From assembly GCA_948146395.1 (NCBI GenBank), contig OX411558.1:36964850-37028849 (forward strand): a stretch of 64,000 nucleotides of DNA, given 5' to 3'. The notes under the pieces are model-generated. The model did no database searches. It worked only from the letters and a program-made list of their open reading frames with translations, and had not been told where the DNA came from. A program made the translations under genes and the position numbers. This stretch comes from Fragum whitleyi. Lineage: Eukaryota > Mollusca > Bivalvia > Cardiida > Cardiidae. This document shows, piece by piece, positions 35,236 through 47,845 of the stretch; the first letter of the stretch is position 1; every line of letters starts with the position of its first letter.

Positions 35236-36795
35236 ACAAAAGATTCCATGTCGAAAATATCAAAACAATACATAAAACGTCAATAGTTGGGAATAGGAAT
35301 ATATGGTCTATTTAATTATTAGTTGTTGGGGTTTTTTTGTAATCAAGATATAGCTTGGTGGGTTTTCTTCGAGGAAATTGCCAACATTGAAGGCAACGAT
35401 CAAGTAATAAATAAGGAAAGTAGAACTCTTTCTAGGGTTACTGGTATCTTAGTGCAGTTAAGTAATTTTCTGAAATGAGAGAGACGGTTTGACCCGAAAT
35501 TAGTTTACTAGACTGATAAAATGGATATTTGATATCTAATATGAAAATATATTTTAATAATATGGTTGGTTCTCCTTACAATTATTTGATATGAACTTGG
35601 AAGATGATACCAGAAAATAGTGTCTGCCATAGCTAGCCTTCTACAGCCATCAGATAAATCATAATTATTAGTTTGAAAGTTTACCATTTAAATAACGAAT
35701 TAATTCATCTATGGTAAATGGAGTACGTTTCCCGTTTTAAAGAAAAAAAACTACGGTTAATGTGAGAAAAGGAATAACTTAATCGATAATATTTGAGAGG
35801 AGGTGACCAAAACCGCGTCTAAAATAATTTGAACTACACAAATAAAGCTTCCCCGTTCAAATGCGAATAATTTTACCCTATAACCGATCGATTTGTTGAT
35901 GCGTTATTTGTTTATATCGGTCGACTGTTAAGAAAAAACTATTCTAGCGCTTATTCCTTAACATATACTAACTTGAGTAGAAACTCTAGAATATTATAAA
36001 AAATTTTCTACTCGAACAACAGATCAATGCATCCCACGGAAATAAAGTGGGTCAAGTGACAAAGCTATTGAAGGTGATAAGGAAAAACCGTTAGATAAAG
36101 CTATGATTACTAATTTTGCGGTAGACTAACATCAAGATTAAGGTACATATTATACACTCATCAAAACTCCTAAGCGGCCACTTGCCTTTTTGGTCATTTG
36201 TCATAAATGCCGCATGGTATCATCCCATTTTCGCTTGAATAATTTAGCCAAATTATTTATCAAGTCAACAAGAGAAAAATCATTGAAATAATTCAACAAG
36301 AACTGTTATGAAATTAAACGAAAGTAGGAGTACCCTCGATTTCAAAGTTAGCATTGGTGGGTGGGGTATTTTTTACATTTCTTGTTAGTATAGGGATTGC
36401 GTAGAAAGTTTATGCATTTCTTATTAATTTTAGAAGTCCACAGGCGTTGTACCACTGATATTAGTACACAAGATTGACGAGCTTTGCGTTTTTCAAGTAT
36501 CGAAAAATTCAAATTTCTCTTAAAAGTGTCAATTTTGTGACTTTTGAATTTGAGGGTACATGCATTTAATTCCGTCTTCAGAACTTACTGATGAATGATT
36601 TTACAAAGCAATTGGATAGGATGATGACTGAATGGTCACTCTTTCAAAAGACAACGTTCACATTTCCAAATAAAAGCGGAAAATGTGTGAAAAATGCTGA
36701 AAGATAAGGTTGCCGCTTAGAACTTTTGAGTAGTGTATATGTGTTCCCATTACACGTACCTCAGCTCCAGCAATGTCTGGCAACAAAACAGTGAC
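35236..36795. other. No recognised feature
   Basis: AT-rich sequence; nothing recognisable. Confidence 0.4.
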
Positions 36796-36799
36796 AACA

Positions 36800-36855
36800 G
36801 ACAAAATTAGTGACCTGTCAATACTAATTGTAACAAATACCTTGTGTTTCATTCA
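36800..36855 (+). repeat. Anchor X fragment
   Basis: GTGACCTGTCAATACTAATTG followed by an AACAAAT word matches 42765-42790 and, weakly, 12465-12490. A 64-codon reverse frame starts here but is not open in the other copies. Confidence 0.45.
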
Positions 36856-37624
36856 AAGGCCTAGATTATCCTGGCAGATATCTCTAGATAGACACCACCC
36901 GTCATTCGTTCCTCATTATTTGTGAAATTATTTTTTCGATGCCACTGACATATTAAAAGATATAATTTGTAGATATTCTCATAAAGTCTACACGACAGAA
37001 AATCAGTAAACTTTCATTTATATTATTTCTACATGATATTTATACTTTTTTCTAAAAATTGACCCCGAATCATTACATGCAAGAATGTACAATCACGAGA
37101 CAATGTCCTTTTTTTTATTTCCAAATTTGATTTTTACATTAACTATGAAATGCGTCACACGCAAGCTATTCTATGCAATACCCGATTTCGAAAAGCTTCA
37201 TACGGCATGGCCATGTTCGGTAATGAAAATATATCCGTTCCACGCTTTCGTCGTAGCGGTCGTATGTGCGTAAAATGTACAACGTCGAGGCACTTAAGGC
37301 ATTTAAGTATTCAATTAACGGAATCAATGTTGGAAATAATACGTTATTATATTCTGATAGCAAGCTAAAAGCGAACAAACACCAAGCGAGAAAACTTGTC
37401 TCACGCTTTCATTTTTTTCTAGTTGGGATAGACGTTCTTAAGTGGATAACAATTTAAGGGACTTTAATTCGTACTTTTTAACTTGAATTTTTCTTAAGAA
37501 ATTTGTTTTCTGATAAGTCGATTTACTATTTCTTTTTCTAAGTAGAATAGAAGAGAATGCTTTTTATGACCAAGTTAAGATATACATGTACTCAATTCGA
37601 ACAGAAGGTGTGCGTATTGAATCA
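36856..37624. other. No recognised feature
   Basis: Four overlapping frames of 62-72 codons at 37085-37457 on both strands resemble nothing known. Confidence 0.35.
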
Positions 37625-38095
37625 GACCCAGCGCTAAGGAAAGAAAAGCCCTAGCGAACGTTAGCGCGAGCTTCCCAGCTTTCCTATCCTGAATGGTGTG
37701 AGGCCCTAACGAGAATCGAAAAGCAACGTCACGATGTGACTAGCATAGTAAACAAAAACAAAAATGGCGGATGGCTTGACTTTTGTCGATTTTTTCGAAA
37801 GGTTGTCGATTTTTTCGAAAGTCTCTCGATTTACGTTTTGTTCGGATATTTGATTAATCTGTAGGGCGGAGTTTATGAAATGTAACAAATAAGAAATCTA
37901 AAGATGTTTTCCGAGGGTTTCTTTCTGTGATAAGGCTTTGCCTTGTGTCACTATTTTTGCCCAGCAACTCGTGTCAATATTACTGCCTAGCAACCGGGTC
38001 ATTTTCGGAAAGCACTTGCACAAGATAGACTTTTCGCTAAAAAAAAAAAATTTCGCGCCGAGCGCTTTCGTATTCTGAACGCAGGATTGGAAATT
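37625..38095. other. Possible decayed inverted-repeat element
   Basis: The right part, GAGCGCTTTCGTATTCTGAA then CGCAGGATTGG (38058-38088), resembles the right end of the element at 27077-27220. The left part has GCGAACGTTAGCGCG and TATCCTGAATGG. An 18-base direct repeat (GGTTGTCGATTTTTTCGAAA) spans 37783-37820. Ends are uncertain. Confidence 0.3.
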
Positions 38096-38600
38096 TCACC
38101 ACCTATCACAATCTCATGAAATTTTGCACTACATACCCCAATTCAAACGATCTTTGAAGACAAAACTTACACGGTGTACAAAAAGACCTTGGGAGATTTA
38201 AGATTGTTTAATGAGCAAGTGCATCACAAATTAGATAAATAAATAGTCTGATATTACATTCAGTTGGACCATTTTGTCTTTGCAATTTTATTACAAGTGT
38301 GTATAATGCAACAGCTGGAATGATTTGCAAATAACGTTGGGGAAAGACATTGAACCTTCTAATCGTGTATGACCTTCTATAAACAAAATGAGATGGCTTA
38401 AAACTTTATAGCACCGTTCGACGACAATTTGGTTTAATGTTTAATTTCGAAGGTTTCCTTCTTAAAAATCAAGAAAAATGCTCAAGGTAAAAGTACAAAC
38501 TTTGTTTTGGAACTCAGTACAAGCAAATATGGTTAAACGATGGCCTTTAGGTTATTTCGGGTAAATTAAATAAAAGTGAGGTCCCTTAAAACTCTAAGAA
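38096..38600. other. No recognised feature
   Basis: AT-rich sequence; nothing recognisable. Confidence 0.4.
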
Positions 38601-38602
38601 AA

Positions 38603-39025
38603 TACCGACAGTTCATTTCAGTATTTATTAAAAACTTACCGATACTTGTGTTAGAACCTATTGGGGTAATTTCAAATGGACAAAGTTAACAAATCTTTAA
38701 TTCACATTCAAATGAGATCACCTGGCATCAATTTTGGAACAACTTAATTTTAATGTAGTGGTCTTGTCGGAAAAGATTAATTTATTTCAATTTATGAGAA
38801 GAAATAATACCCATTGTCTACCATTTGTGTTAATGACGCCTCATTTGTTTTCAAATTTATTTCGAGGGCATCTCTAACAAGTTTTAAAAAGTTAAATTCC
38901 AGATTGCGTGTCCCTAACTTAATATATGTCATTTTTTATCAAATCGTGTCAATTAGTTTAAATAAGACCTAAACCAGAATTTAAATCACGTGAAATACGA
39001 TAACTCAATTGTAATTCTTAATTAA
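38603..39025 (+). repeat. Duplicated block anchors V and W (copy 2)
   Basis: V (38603-38755) and W (38756-39025) are contiguous here and match 9225-9370 and 10796-11075. This looks like the pre-insertion state of the first block. Confidence 0.65.
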
Positions 39026-39344
39026 CACTATTGCAACCTTTTATAGACAATATAACTATTGTATCATTTAAGTCTTTTTTAACACTTTTTCTAGAATATG
39101 ATGTACGTCCCTTGAGTTAAAAAAACAACCTCTATTGCATGATTTTTTCTTTCAAATTAATCGGCTCGTACTAGAATAGTGAAATAACATTTCAAATAAT
39201 CTAAGAGTTAACTTACGCTAAATTCTAGCCCTTGAGATGACGTCAATGTGTATGATGTACATGTATTGTTCATGTTACGCGTACAATTGTAATCAATCAA
39301 TTTCAAGAGCCTTTTATGCTTACCCTCGTATTCTATTTTACGCT

Positions 39345-39690
39345 CGTCGAAAAACGGGGTGTATCATGGGATCAACAGTGGCGTTCGTTGTCTGGCGGGC
39401 TGACGGCGTCAACTTAATTGTCCCGAGCATAACTCTGTCCCCTTATGTCCGATTGACTTGCAACTTGGCAGTTATGTTCCTCTCATGATCACTGAGTGCA
39501 GTGCACAAGAACCGTAACTCTATCTTGGTTGATTTTTTTCATTATTTCCCTTATTTGTATTTCATATTTTGGCATCCAGCACTACCACAGATGTATCTTG
39601 TGACAATTTGCCACCATGTTATAAATGAGATATCAAATGCATGTTCATTAATGGCCAATTCATTAACACCGTCATCTAAAACTGATTAAA
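39345..39690 (+). mobile_element. GTCC-type element, family 5, copy 2
   Basis: Head ACGGGGTGTATCATGG then GGCGTTCGTTGTCTGGCG; body CATAACTCTGTCC, GATTGACTTGCAACTTGGCA, CTCATGATCACTG and CACAAGAACC, as at 16925-17340. The 62- and 83-codon frames lie within it. Confidence 0.6.
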
Positions 39691-39699
39691 AAAAATATC

Positions 39700-40435
39700 T
39701 AAAAAGACTTGTGTGTATCGGATTAAAGATAACTCATTTAATAAATTTGATTTTTCACGAACACTCATTTAATATTCTCTTGAATTCACGGACTGGTTTC
39801 AAGCTGTAAGTTTGTTTGATTTTATAGTTTTATTATGTCTTATCCGTCCCAAATATTCTATTTCGTTGTATAGTCTAAAGTTTGCAGCCTGTAAACAAAA
39901 AAAATGGCACTATCAAATACCATTTGGGTTTTATATCTTACAAACCACAACGCTTGTTCAATGAAAATACCAGAAATTTTCATTAGCATTTCTGAACATT
40001 TTTGGCCTGGAAATATTGGTAAGGCATGTTATGATTTCTTTCTTCGCCTTTAAAAACCATTTTAAAAAAGACTATTTTTTTACTGGTTCACTTTCAATAT
40101 ACCTTTGCAGAAGGATTGGCGGTTGGGTGTGGGAAGTATGATAACATGACACATAGTTCTGAATAATTTAATTTTAGTTGTGTCCAAGTTTTGTGCATTA
40201 TGGTTGGCTGGAAACATTGGTTTTATTTCTCAATCAAAACAATTTTGAGTAAGCAGCTATTTTCTATGCGTGCGCAAAGGTAGTCCCACAAGAAATATGT
40301 CTTATTTTCGAGAAATCTTGTTTTATAATATTAACTATAAGTGATAAAGAGATTTTTCTTAATTTCAACAAACCAACATATACTCTCTTCATCTCATAAA
40401 TGAAATTTTGACCATCCTGTAAGTGTAGAAGGTCA
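39700..40435. other. No recognised feature
   Basis: AT-rich sequence; nothing recognisable. Confidence 0.4.
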
Positions 40436-40436
40436 G

Positions 40437-40765
40437 GTACGGAGCTCCGTAGGTGACTTGATATACACATTGTTATTCCGTAATAACGAAATAATATTAC
40501 GATAAAACTATTAAGTATTTCAATATAACGAATCATGACGAACGATGTAATTTTGTTATATCGAAATACTATAACAAATTAGTATAACGCTATTATGAAT
40601 TAGTATATCGTTTATCGAATTAGTATTTCGGTTTAATGAATTGATAATTCGTTAAAAGGCATTACTATTTCGTTTAAACGATTAAGTAATTTGTTAAAAA
40701 GAACTAGTATTTCTTTTTAACGAAATTAAAAATGTTAAGATCATGTTACCTACATGGCTCTGTAG
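40437..40765. mobile_element. AT-rich MITE with a palindromic TATTTCGTT core
   Basis: The left end GGTACGGAGCTCCGTAGGTG and the inverse of the right end CCTACAGAGCCATGTAGGT pair at about 19 of 27 positions by eye. The core is a chain of short partly palindromic words: ATTAGTATTTCGTTTA in the right half and CGAAATACTATAAC or ATAACGAA in the left half. Non-coding. Confidence 0.55.
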
Positions 40766-41324
40766 GAAGGGGTTTGATCTCCGTGAATTTCTTCCAAAAC
40801 CACTACAACATACAGATGAGTAGTGGACGGTTATCCAGCCACCTTATTAAGTGTATCGTTGCCTGAAAAAACTAGCTGGTTTTCTTTTTGATATTTTGAA
40901 AATCAATTTCGAAAGAAAGTCTTTATCAACAATTATCTTCTAACAGAGCTGATCTGTAAATTTAAAGAAATCAAATCTTTACGAAACACAAAGCTTATAA
41001 AAGAGCCTCTTAAGGGAAATTAATTAAGGTCCATATGAATATTGTTCCTGAATTTGTAGGTATATGGAAGATATGTGGCATGTGTTTGTTTCTTATATGT
41101 TGTCATGTATCGGAGAAAAACGAATTATCAGCTTGGTAATATGCAAGTTTAAAAAATATATGTACGTTTATTCGTAAAATACTTTTATTTGAATTTGACC
41201 ATGACTAAATTTAGATTCCTAATACTTGTTTTTCACTTATATTAACAATTCCAAACTGTTTTGTGAAAGAAATAATATGTTAATTGAAAAACAGGAATTT
41301 ATGATGAAGGGATATAGTACTATC
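40766..41324. other. No recognised feature
   Basis: AT-rich sequence; nothing recognisable. Confidence 0.4.
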
Positions 41325-41427
41325 TAGTAGGACTGCCATCATAGTGCAGTGGTACTGCAGGCGTCGGACTATCATTGGAAATTGTCCTGGGTTGCATTGC
41401 AGAAAGCGATGTAAAACCTTATTCAAA
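41325..41427 (+). mobile_element. Short SINE: tRNA-like head joined directly to the SINE-1 tail
   Basis: ATAGTGCAGTGGTACTGCAG and a TCCTGGGTTGCATTGC box resemble a decayed tRNA head. AGAAAGCGATGTAAAACC then TTATTCAAAC is the SINE-1 tail. The central SINE-1 body is absent. Confidence 0.5.
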
Positions 41428-41745
41428 CAAAAAAAAGTACGATTATTATGTGCTATAGATGTAAGGACTTTTGAACTTGTTTATTGATTGATTCTTCAAC
41501 ATTCTTTTCTTTCTTCTTTGTGTCTAGTAAAGAAGACTTATGTTTTCTTTCTTCAAAATATTTCTTCTCGGAAACAACCTTATCATTAAATGACTGTACT
41601 AAACAATGGTTGAAGAAGAAGTTGCTTGTTTGCTTTATAACTGCATAGAACTCACATAAATTTGACATCTATTTATCAGTTATATGGAGATGTATTGCAC
41701 AAATTATGATTTTTGCTTGTAAAACTACTAATTTCTATTGTTGAA
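41428..41745. other. No recognised feature
   Basis: A 71-codon Lys- and Glu-rich reverse frame at 41453-41668 matches nothing known. Confidence 0.35.
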
Positions 41746-41747
41746 TA

Positions 41748-42685
41748 CGAGGGATGTTATATTTTCATCCGGATTATCTGCTCAAACTTGCCAAAACCTG
41801 AAGCATTTGAATGATGTATAGTCATATAAGACGAAAACGAAAATTCATGGGTATTAGGTATCGGCGCATGGTACATGACGCTAGCGAGTCGAAAATCGAG
41901 ACATTTGATGTTGTGTAATTTAGCTAGTCATGGGTCATTATTCATGGAAGAAGGATGAATTCAGCGTTCCTGTAATTAAGCTGTGCTTTTATGGTTTGTA
42001 TAAAGGTAAAATCGAATGGTGCAAAATCAAAGTACTCAGAAAGGTGCCCTTAGAAAATCGCATATATCTTCCAGAGAATGGGCAAAAGATGTCCCTACAG
42101 TTGCTTGGATAAGTTTCTCTCTGTCCGTTCTTCCTCTTATCTCACGGGACACGGAAGCTTCTTCATTGATGAAAATAAAGTATTTGGAAGAATAAACCAT
42201 TCAATTTCAGCGTGACAAGTATTTGATTTATGTCTTTCGATATTTTCTTGTAGATTTCGAATAGAATAATCAAAATTCTGAGCATTCAGTTGACGTCGTC
42301 TAGAACGTTCCAAAACACTACCCCGACACATTTCAAACGAACCTTATTGAAAAATTCTACGATCAAATTACTTCAAATTAAGACAAGGCATTTGTAATAC
42401 TTATTCCAGCAACTCAATTGATTTTCAAGTTTATCAACCCTTAGAAAAGAAAGAATATTTACAAATGAAGTCAAATGTATGGATTATTTTATCTGCTGCG
42501 CCGGGTACCGGTTACCATGGCAGTTTATATGGCAGATGAGCAAGCGCCATGTTCGATAACTACACCAATTTTACATAACCATATGTGGATTGAATTCCGA
42601 CAGCAATTGATACTAAATATAGTTTGATTGCTTCAAAAATAAAATTTTGCGAGGCAAAATCCGGTTAATTTTTGAACAACCCTCG
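41748..42685. mobile_element. Non-autonomous element with mariner-like ends, 938 bp
   Basis: The left end CGAGGGATGTTATATTTTCA and the inverse of the right end CGAGGGTTGTTCAAAAATTA form terminal inverted repeats, both continuing into CCGGATT. A TA dinucleotide flanks each end (41746-41747, 42686-42687), as expected of a mariner target duplication. Frames of 60 and 64 codons inside show no transposase motif. Confidence 0.65.
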
Positions 42686-42764
42686 TAGTATGTTTTGTAC
42701 CCTGACCACCTATATTTTTTTATGTCGTAGCATTCGGGCACCGGAAAAGAGATAATAGAGACCT

Positions 42765-42965
42765 GTCAATACTAATTGAAATAAATTCGCCATCTTTCCA
42801 TCAAATGTGAAGATAATCCGAGCAAATGTCGTTAAACAGACATATTCAGTCATTCGAAACTCATTAGTCCTATAATGAGCTTAACTAGGGCATAGTTATT
42901 TTAGGGAACATTAATGAGTAAACAGTAAATTATAAACTATAGTTATTCTTTCTATCAATAATATA
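42765..42965 (+). repeat. Duplicated block anchor X (copy 2)
   Basis: Counterpart of 12460-12680, with no Tc1 element next to it. The reverse strand has ATGGCGAATTTATTTCAATT, but the frame is not kept in copy 1. Confidence 0.6.
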
Positions 42966-43595
42966 CAAACAATAAAAAAACGCTGTCGTTTAAATAATTC
43001 CAAAGTTTAATATTTACCGTTCCGACATTTTACCCATTTCATAAATTTTTTGACACGAAAAAACATATAATCATTCAACGTTCTATGATCAACACGTCCT
43101 TATTGTGTCTTTGTTAAAATAAAGAAGTGTTATAGAAGTAATTATGCTTTTTGGTTAGACTATAATGACAGTTTTTCGTGTGATGAAAGATATTCCTTAA
43201 GCATCCTTATCTTCCCGAGTTTCTCATTTAGGGATATTTGAAGGCCAGTGTAGCAATACAGTCCATCTTACGCCTCTTGTTGTGAAGTGTTCTTTGCAAC
43301 GACAAAATCCTACTTATTTATTTAGCGCTCGACGTGGAGAGTAAAGATTAATGTAATTTCAAAGATTTAGGTTTCAACATTCAATCCTATGGCAAATTTT
43401 GGAGGTTCTTCTAACAATAGCACGTGATAGCCAATATCACATGTAATACATGCACATCGTCTATGTGAAATGTGCTCTTAATGAAGGAACTTACTTCATC
43501 TCCAAGCAATGTTTGCTATTGCATTTGTACATATTTCGAAATAATCGATCGCCTCTCAATTATTCCGTTAAAATCCCCTTAAAATCATATAGACT
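42966..43595. other. No recognised feature
   Basis: AT-rich sequence; nothing recognisable. Confidence 0.4.
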
Positions 43596-43599
43596 CGAC

Positions 43600-45180
43600 A
43601 TGTAAAGCCTATACTCGGGGTCTTGATAACTACATTCCAGTCAGTGCAACAAAACAATCGTCATGAAAGGTTCAAGACGGATTTCATTTTCTTTATTGAT
43701 AGTTAATCCGATTGCATTGCAGAATGTGCTTCGAGAAATGTCATTTATTTCAATGAACCCTAATTACATATTACCGCGGAAACTCGATTTCTAGTAGAAG
43801 GTACTCGAATTGTTCGTTTCTGTTTCTGTAAAAAGCATGTTTGCATGATGGCAACCGCGAATATAAAGTCCCCTTTCAAAACACAAATTATTATTTGTTT
43901 TCTATAAACTGTTTTCAGAATTTTAGCTCGACCGTTTTTGGGGATAGACCTGAGGAGTAAAATTAGCTTTGATATTGTCGGCTTCGTCTTTGTCGTTGTT
44001 ATCGTCGTCTGACAAACTGCGACATCTCTGGTTTTGCTAGAGGCATTCGATTGAAAATAGTATACATGTTCACTATCATAAGAGCAACTTTCAAGGATGA
44101 TAACCCGAAATGTTATTGTTAGAATTATGTACCATTGTTTCGACTTGGATTTTTATACCACTATCCAGCAATCAAGACATTAACCATTTCGAGTCTAAGT
44201 ATAGATACGAGGCCACAGCCTCTTACCTACATACATGTAGCTACATTTGATTTTATAACGATTCTTATTCCATATACCTAGGTGTTGACAACATTTGCAC
44301 TCTTTGAGGTTAAAGAAAAAGTTCATTGATGTGTATAAATTGTGGAATTCACTTTTCTTTCATGACGTAGTGTAATCAATCTGAAATGTGTTTTATTTTG
44401 ATCATCCTTGACAGAAAACTATTTCTTATCAACATCTTTGACCCATATCTTTATAGGCAGTTACAACTGTTCGCGCTGAGTAAACTAGTTGTTTTCGAAT
44501 TACAGTACATTGACACGAGATTTATTACGGGACAGAGGAATGCGCTTTAGTGTAAGTACGAAATGCCAACGTTATTTTAAATGTGAGAAGTAATCAAAAT
44601 AAATCTTTCAAGCGCCCACATCCAACAGGTCGATAGCTACACATGAAAGTGAATTACATTTTGTAATCCATGCAGATAAGGAAAACGAGCATTGTGATCG
44701 ATTATTGATAACTACTACAATTAGATGCATCGATCTACAGCGTTTCTCATTTCATCTTTAGAGCTTTTACAACCATATGGTCCTATTTGTCAATACATCG
44801 ACGATGGTGATGTCTGAAAATGTGAATTTATGTGAAATCTTAACATAACGTCGTCAGGTGAAATACCCGAAATCAGATCAATTTTAACATTTTATTCAAG
44901 GGTGATACAGCGTAGTGGTTTCGTAAAGATGATTTTTATGAGATTGTTTAGAAACGCTACGCTATCATTCGAGATTTCCCACGAATCGTTCACAGAACCA
45001 AATCCAAATCGAACAAACATTCATTACTTTGTATTAGCTGGTATAAATTTCGAAACCTCTACAAAAATGATAAATCTTTTTAATGGTCAAGCCTGTTGAT
45101 TATTTGAAGGCGGGTAATAAAATATCGATAATTTCGTCTAATTGGACGAAATAAGCGATATATATTATCTTCCTTAAATT
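43600..45180 (+). repeat. Duplicated block anchors M, P and G (copy 2)
   Basis: M at 43640-43800, P at 44450-44770 and G at 45132-45170, in the same order as 15440-21990 but about 5 kb shorter. The M frame (ATG 43663, stop 43792-43794) starts MKGSRRISFSLLIVNP. It lacks one base relative to the M' copies and so leaves their frame after about 24 codons. G contains the palindrome TTTCGTCTAATTGGACGAAA (45133-45152). Confidence 0.65.
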
Positions 45181-45224
45181 TTATTCGCTTTACACACTTG
45201 TGAATATCGCTTATAATACTTTTT

Positions 45225-45800
45225 AGTTACTTTCGCCGACGACTACTTGCGAAATCGATGATAAATTCTGTAACTAGTCGCCGACTAGCAACTAGACTGC
45301 GTCTAAAAGGTGAATCGAAGGATTCAATGGAGGTTCTCTTAATCGTCTGTGGAATCATTGATAAAATTGGTGATAAGTCGGCGATTAATCGGTGCAAAGG
45401 CCGATTCTATATAGGATTTTTCTATCAGCGACGCGACATGTCTTTCCTCAATCAACCGAGTAGTCGGCAACGTCTGTTACAAAAGTAAAAAAAATGTATA
45501 GCGAACTTATTGCCGTCGATCGGCCGGGCTAATGCCGATCATCGGCAGAGGAGTTTTGTACAAATCACAGACATATTTGTGTCTTTTTCTGACCTTTTTC
45601 ACTTTCGTTTGATATCGAAATCCATACGGAGGCGCGTCGCCTACGAATCGCCTTCTAGTCGATGACTTCACGCGGATTATGGCGATCACTCTTGTCCATG
45701 CAGTTTTGCATCATTGCAGAATAAATATGTTGTGCGGCTTTTATCGGTGTCCTTCTGACGCAATATTTAAGCTTATAAGCGTCACCGGTTGCTCGTGGAC
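45225..45800. other. CpG-richer segment with TAGTCG words, possible MITE
   Basis: Relative to its surroundings this stretch is rich in CpG. ACTAGTCGCCGACTAGCAAC near 45273 and the inverse of GCGTCGCCTACGAATCGCCT near 45632 are partly similar, suggesting decayed inverted repeats. Frames of 76 and 60 codons inside are unrecognised. Confidence 0.35.
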
Positions 45801-46404
45801 TTAAGCAAAATATATGACGCTCTGTCAATTTAAAGAATTTTGGTTATAGTATTAGTGTACGTACAATCTTTCAATCCCTATTTACTTATATTACTCCTTT
45901 GCAATACCCCCCCCTTTAGGTGTATTAAAATTGGAGTGGTATTTCACTCTAATCGTGAAGTTACTTTTATAAAATTGGTTTACAAAGCTTATTAACAATA
46001 TGATTAAAGGAATGTCTTTATCAGTATTTTTTAGTCCTCTATCCTATGCACAAGTTCTCAAAAATAACTTCAGAGAAAAGCAACCTGGCCGTTAATTTAA
46101 TTCTTGATTCTTTATCAGCCAAGACAAATCCTCACAAGAATTCCCTTCCATGTCTAGAGATAAAGTTTGTTTTATTATTATCATTATTATTTTTTTCTTT
46201 TTGAAAGATCGCTTTTATGTGTCTGTCGATACCATTTTCAACAAAGGCTCGGCAATGATGTTGTAGTTGTACTTTATGGTGTGAGAATACCAGAAGTCAA
46301 TATTTAGGTGTCGCTACTTTTTGACAGAAATACTTTTAAAAGCGACGTTTACTCTATCAAATGATCCATGTCGATATTTATAATGGAAGAAAAGAGGATA
46401 GGAT

Positions 46405-46640
46405 TATGCTTAGCAAGCAAATTCATTCAGTTTTGATCGATGAGAAAGAAATATGGTGAAAATATAATTCAGAATTATACTTCTCACTTTGTGCTCTATG
46501 TCACATGGGAAATGCTTGGCTCAAAGTAACAATGATCATATTAATCTTGATCGATTTCGTCAGAGCCTTTGATGCAAATATTCTTCTTTAAAGTTTTTAC
46601 CCTGTACACCAATGCGTTTACATATACGGCTTACTATATA
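46405..46640 (+). repeat. Duplicated block anchor Y (copy 2)
   Basis: Counterpart of 23750-23965. It has an extra stretch of about 30 bases near 46510-46545 that copy 1 lacks. Confidence 0.7.
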
Positions 46641-47650
46641 CTTTTATTATATATTGAACAACGTAAGTTGAAAGACTTCTTTCATCGATAGTAGAATTTC
46701 TCAATACCTTTTACAACTCCATTACGACTGAGATTATATTTGAGAATGTATTGCAAAAGCGTTGGTCTAGTCATAGAATTACGGTAAGATTTCCATCAAA
46801 ACAAAAAAAATCATGAATACGACAGACACAGAGCTTCAAAACAGTCTATTTTTTATTGAAATATTACTAAAAAATACTTTAAGGTCATTTAAACGAAAGG
46901 GTTAAAAGGCTCAATATCAATATTTTGTCAAAGTTTACTGCCATAAATATGTATATATATATCTGTGGCAATTAGATCAATATAAAAGAAATACTAGGCT
47001 AGGAACTCACTTAAAAAGGCAGAGTCGGTCGAAAAAGAAAACGTCGGACGATAAGTTATATTTGATTGGCAAACGATTACGCTTTGTAGCGGCCCTGAAA
47101 AAAAGCTTCGGAAAGCCTAATAGGAAACAGAGAAAGTGCAATCATTTTTACGATGTACAAAATGTTTGTTACACAAAAAGTTGCGTATTTTGGTGTTTTA
47201 TTAACTAAACACTGTCACCTGCAACCTCTCTTGAATTAGGAGTAGTATATTTTTGTCATCTACTGGTATTATCCATGGTGAATGCCCTGACAGGGCGGAG
47301 CCTAAGTAACGGGTCTTTGCACTTAAGGTTAAAGGAAATAAGCTTTTATTTAAAATAACTCGAGACCTTAATTCGTAGATTGGTAACCAAATCCTCGTAA
47401 CTTCAGCTTAATCAAGCTAAAGTTACTAGGCCTTGGTAACCAAACGATGAAATGTGTTCACTCTCTCAAAGCACGTGAATCCTTTAGGTTTTAGGATACA
47501 GTTATTTGCACGCGTTAACGATGATTACCGACTAAAATTTGAAAGAACCCAAAGTATTGAAAAGTAAACTCGCCAATTTACGTCACGGTCAAGCCCCGCC
47601 CTGCCAGTTCATTAATTACGCAGAATAAGTTAAAGGTTTTTCACTGTTGT
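46641..47650. other. No recognised feature
   Basis: AT-rich sequence; nothing recognisable, apart from CAAGCCCCGCCCTGCC at 47590, a word of the GTCC family 4 array. Confidence 0.35.
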
Positions 47651-47654
47651 TCTT

Positions 47655-47845
47655 TTTCGTTCAGGTTCGATGACCGGCGGTAGCACACATGCTTTCCGTC
47701 AATTTTCTCCCACTGGTGTAAGGACAAGCACAGACCAAAGTGAGATGAGAAAACGATGACATGCTGGTAATACTGGTGAACAAAATAACAGATATCCATG
47801 GTTTGGCTCCACTCACCGCCATACGAATAAAATACTATTAAAAGC
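47655..47845 (+). mobile_element. SINE-1, very old copy
   Basis: Pieces line up with SINE-1 in order: GGCGGTAGCAC.., TTTCCGTCAATTTTCTCCCA, CTGGTGTAAGGACAAGCAC, GTGAGATGAG, TGGTAATACTGGTGAACAAA and CACCGCCATAC. The 125-codon reverse frame at 47641-48018 is antisense to it and is therefore probably not a gene. Confidence 0.45.

Noticed and set aside
37085..37457. Four overlapping frames of 62-72 codons
   Set aside because: They lie on both strands and overlap each other, with no recognisable domain.
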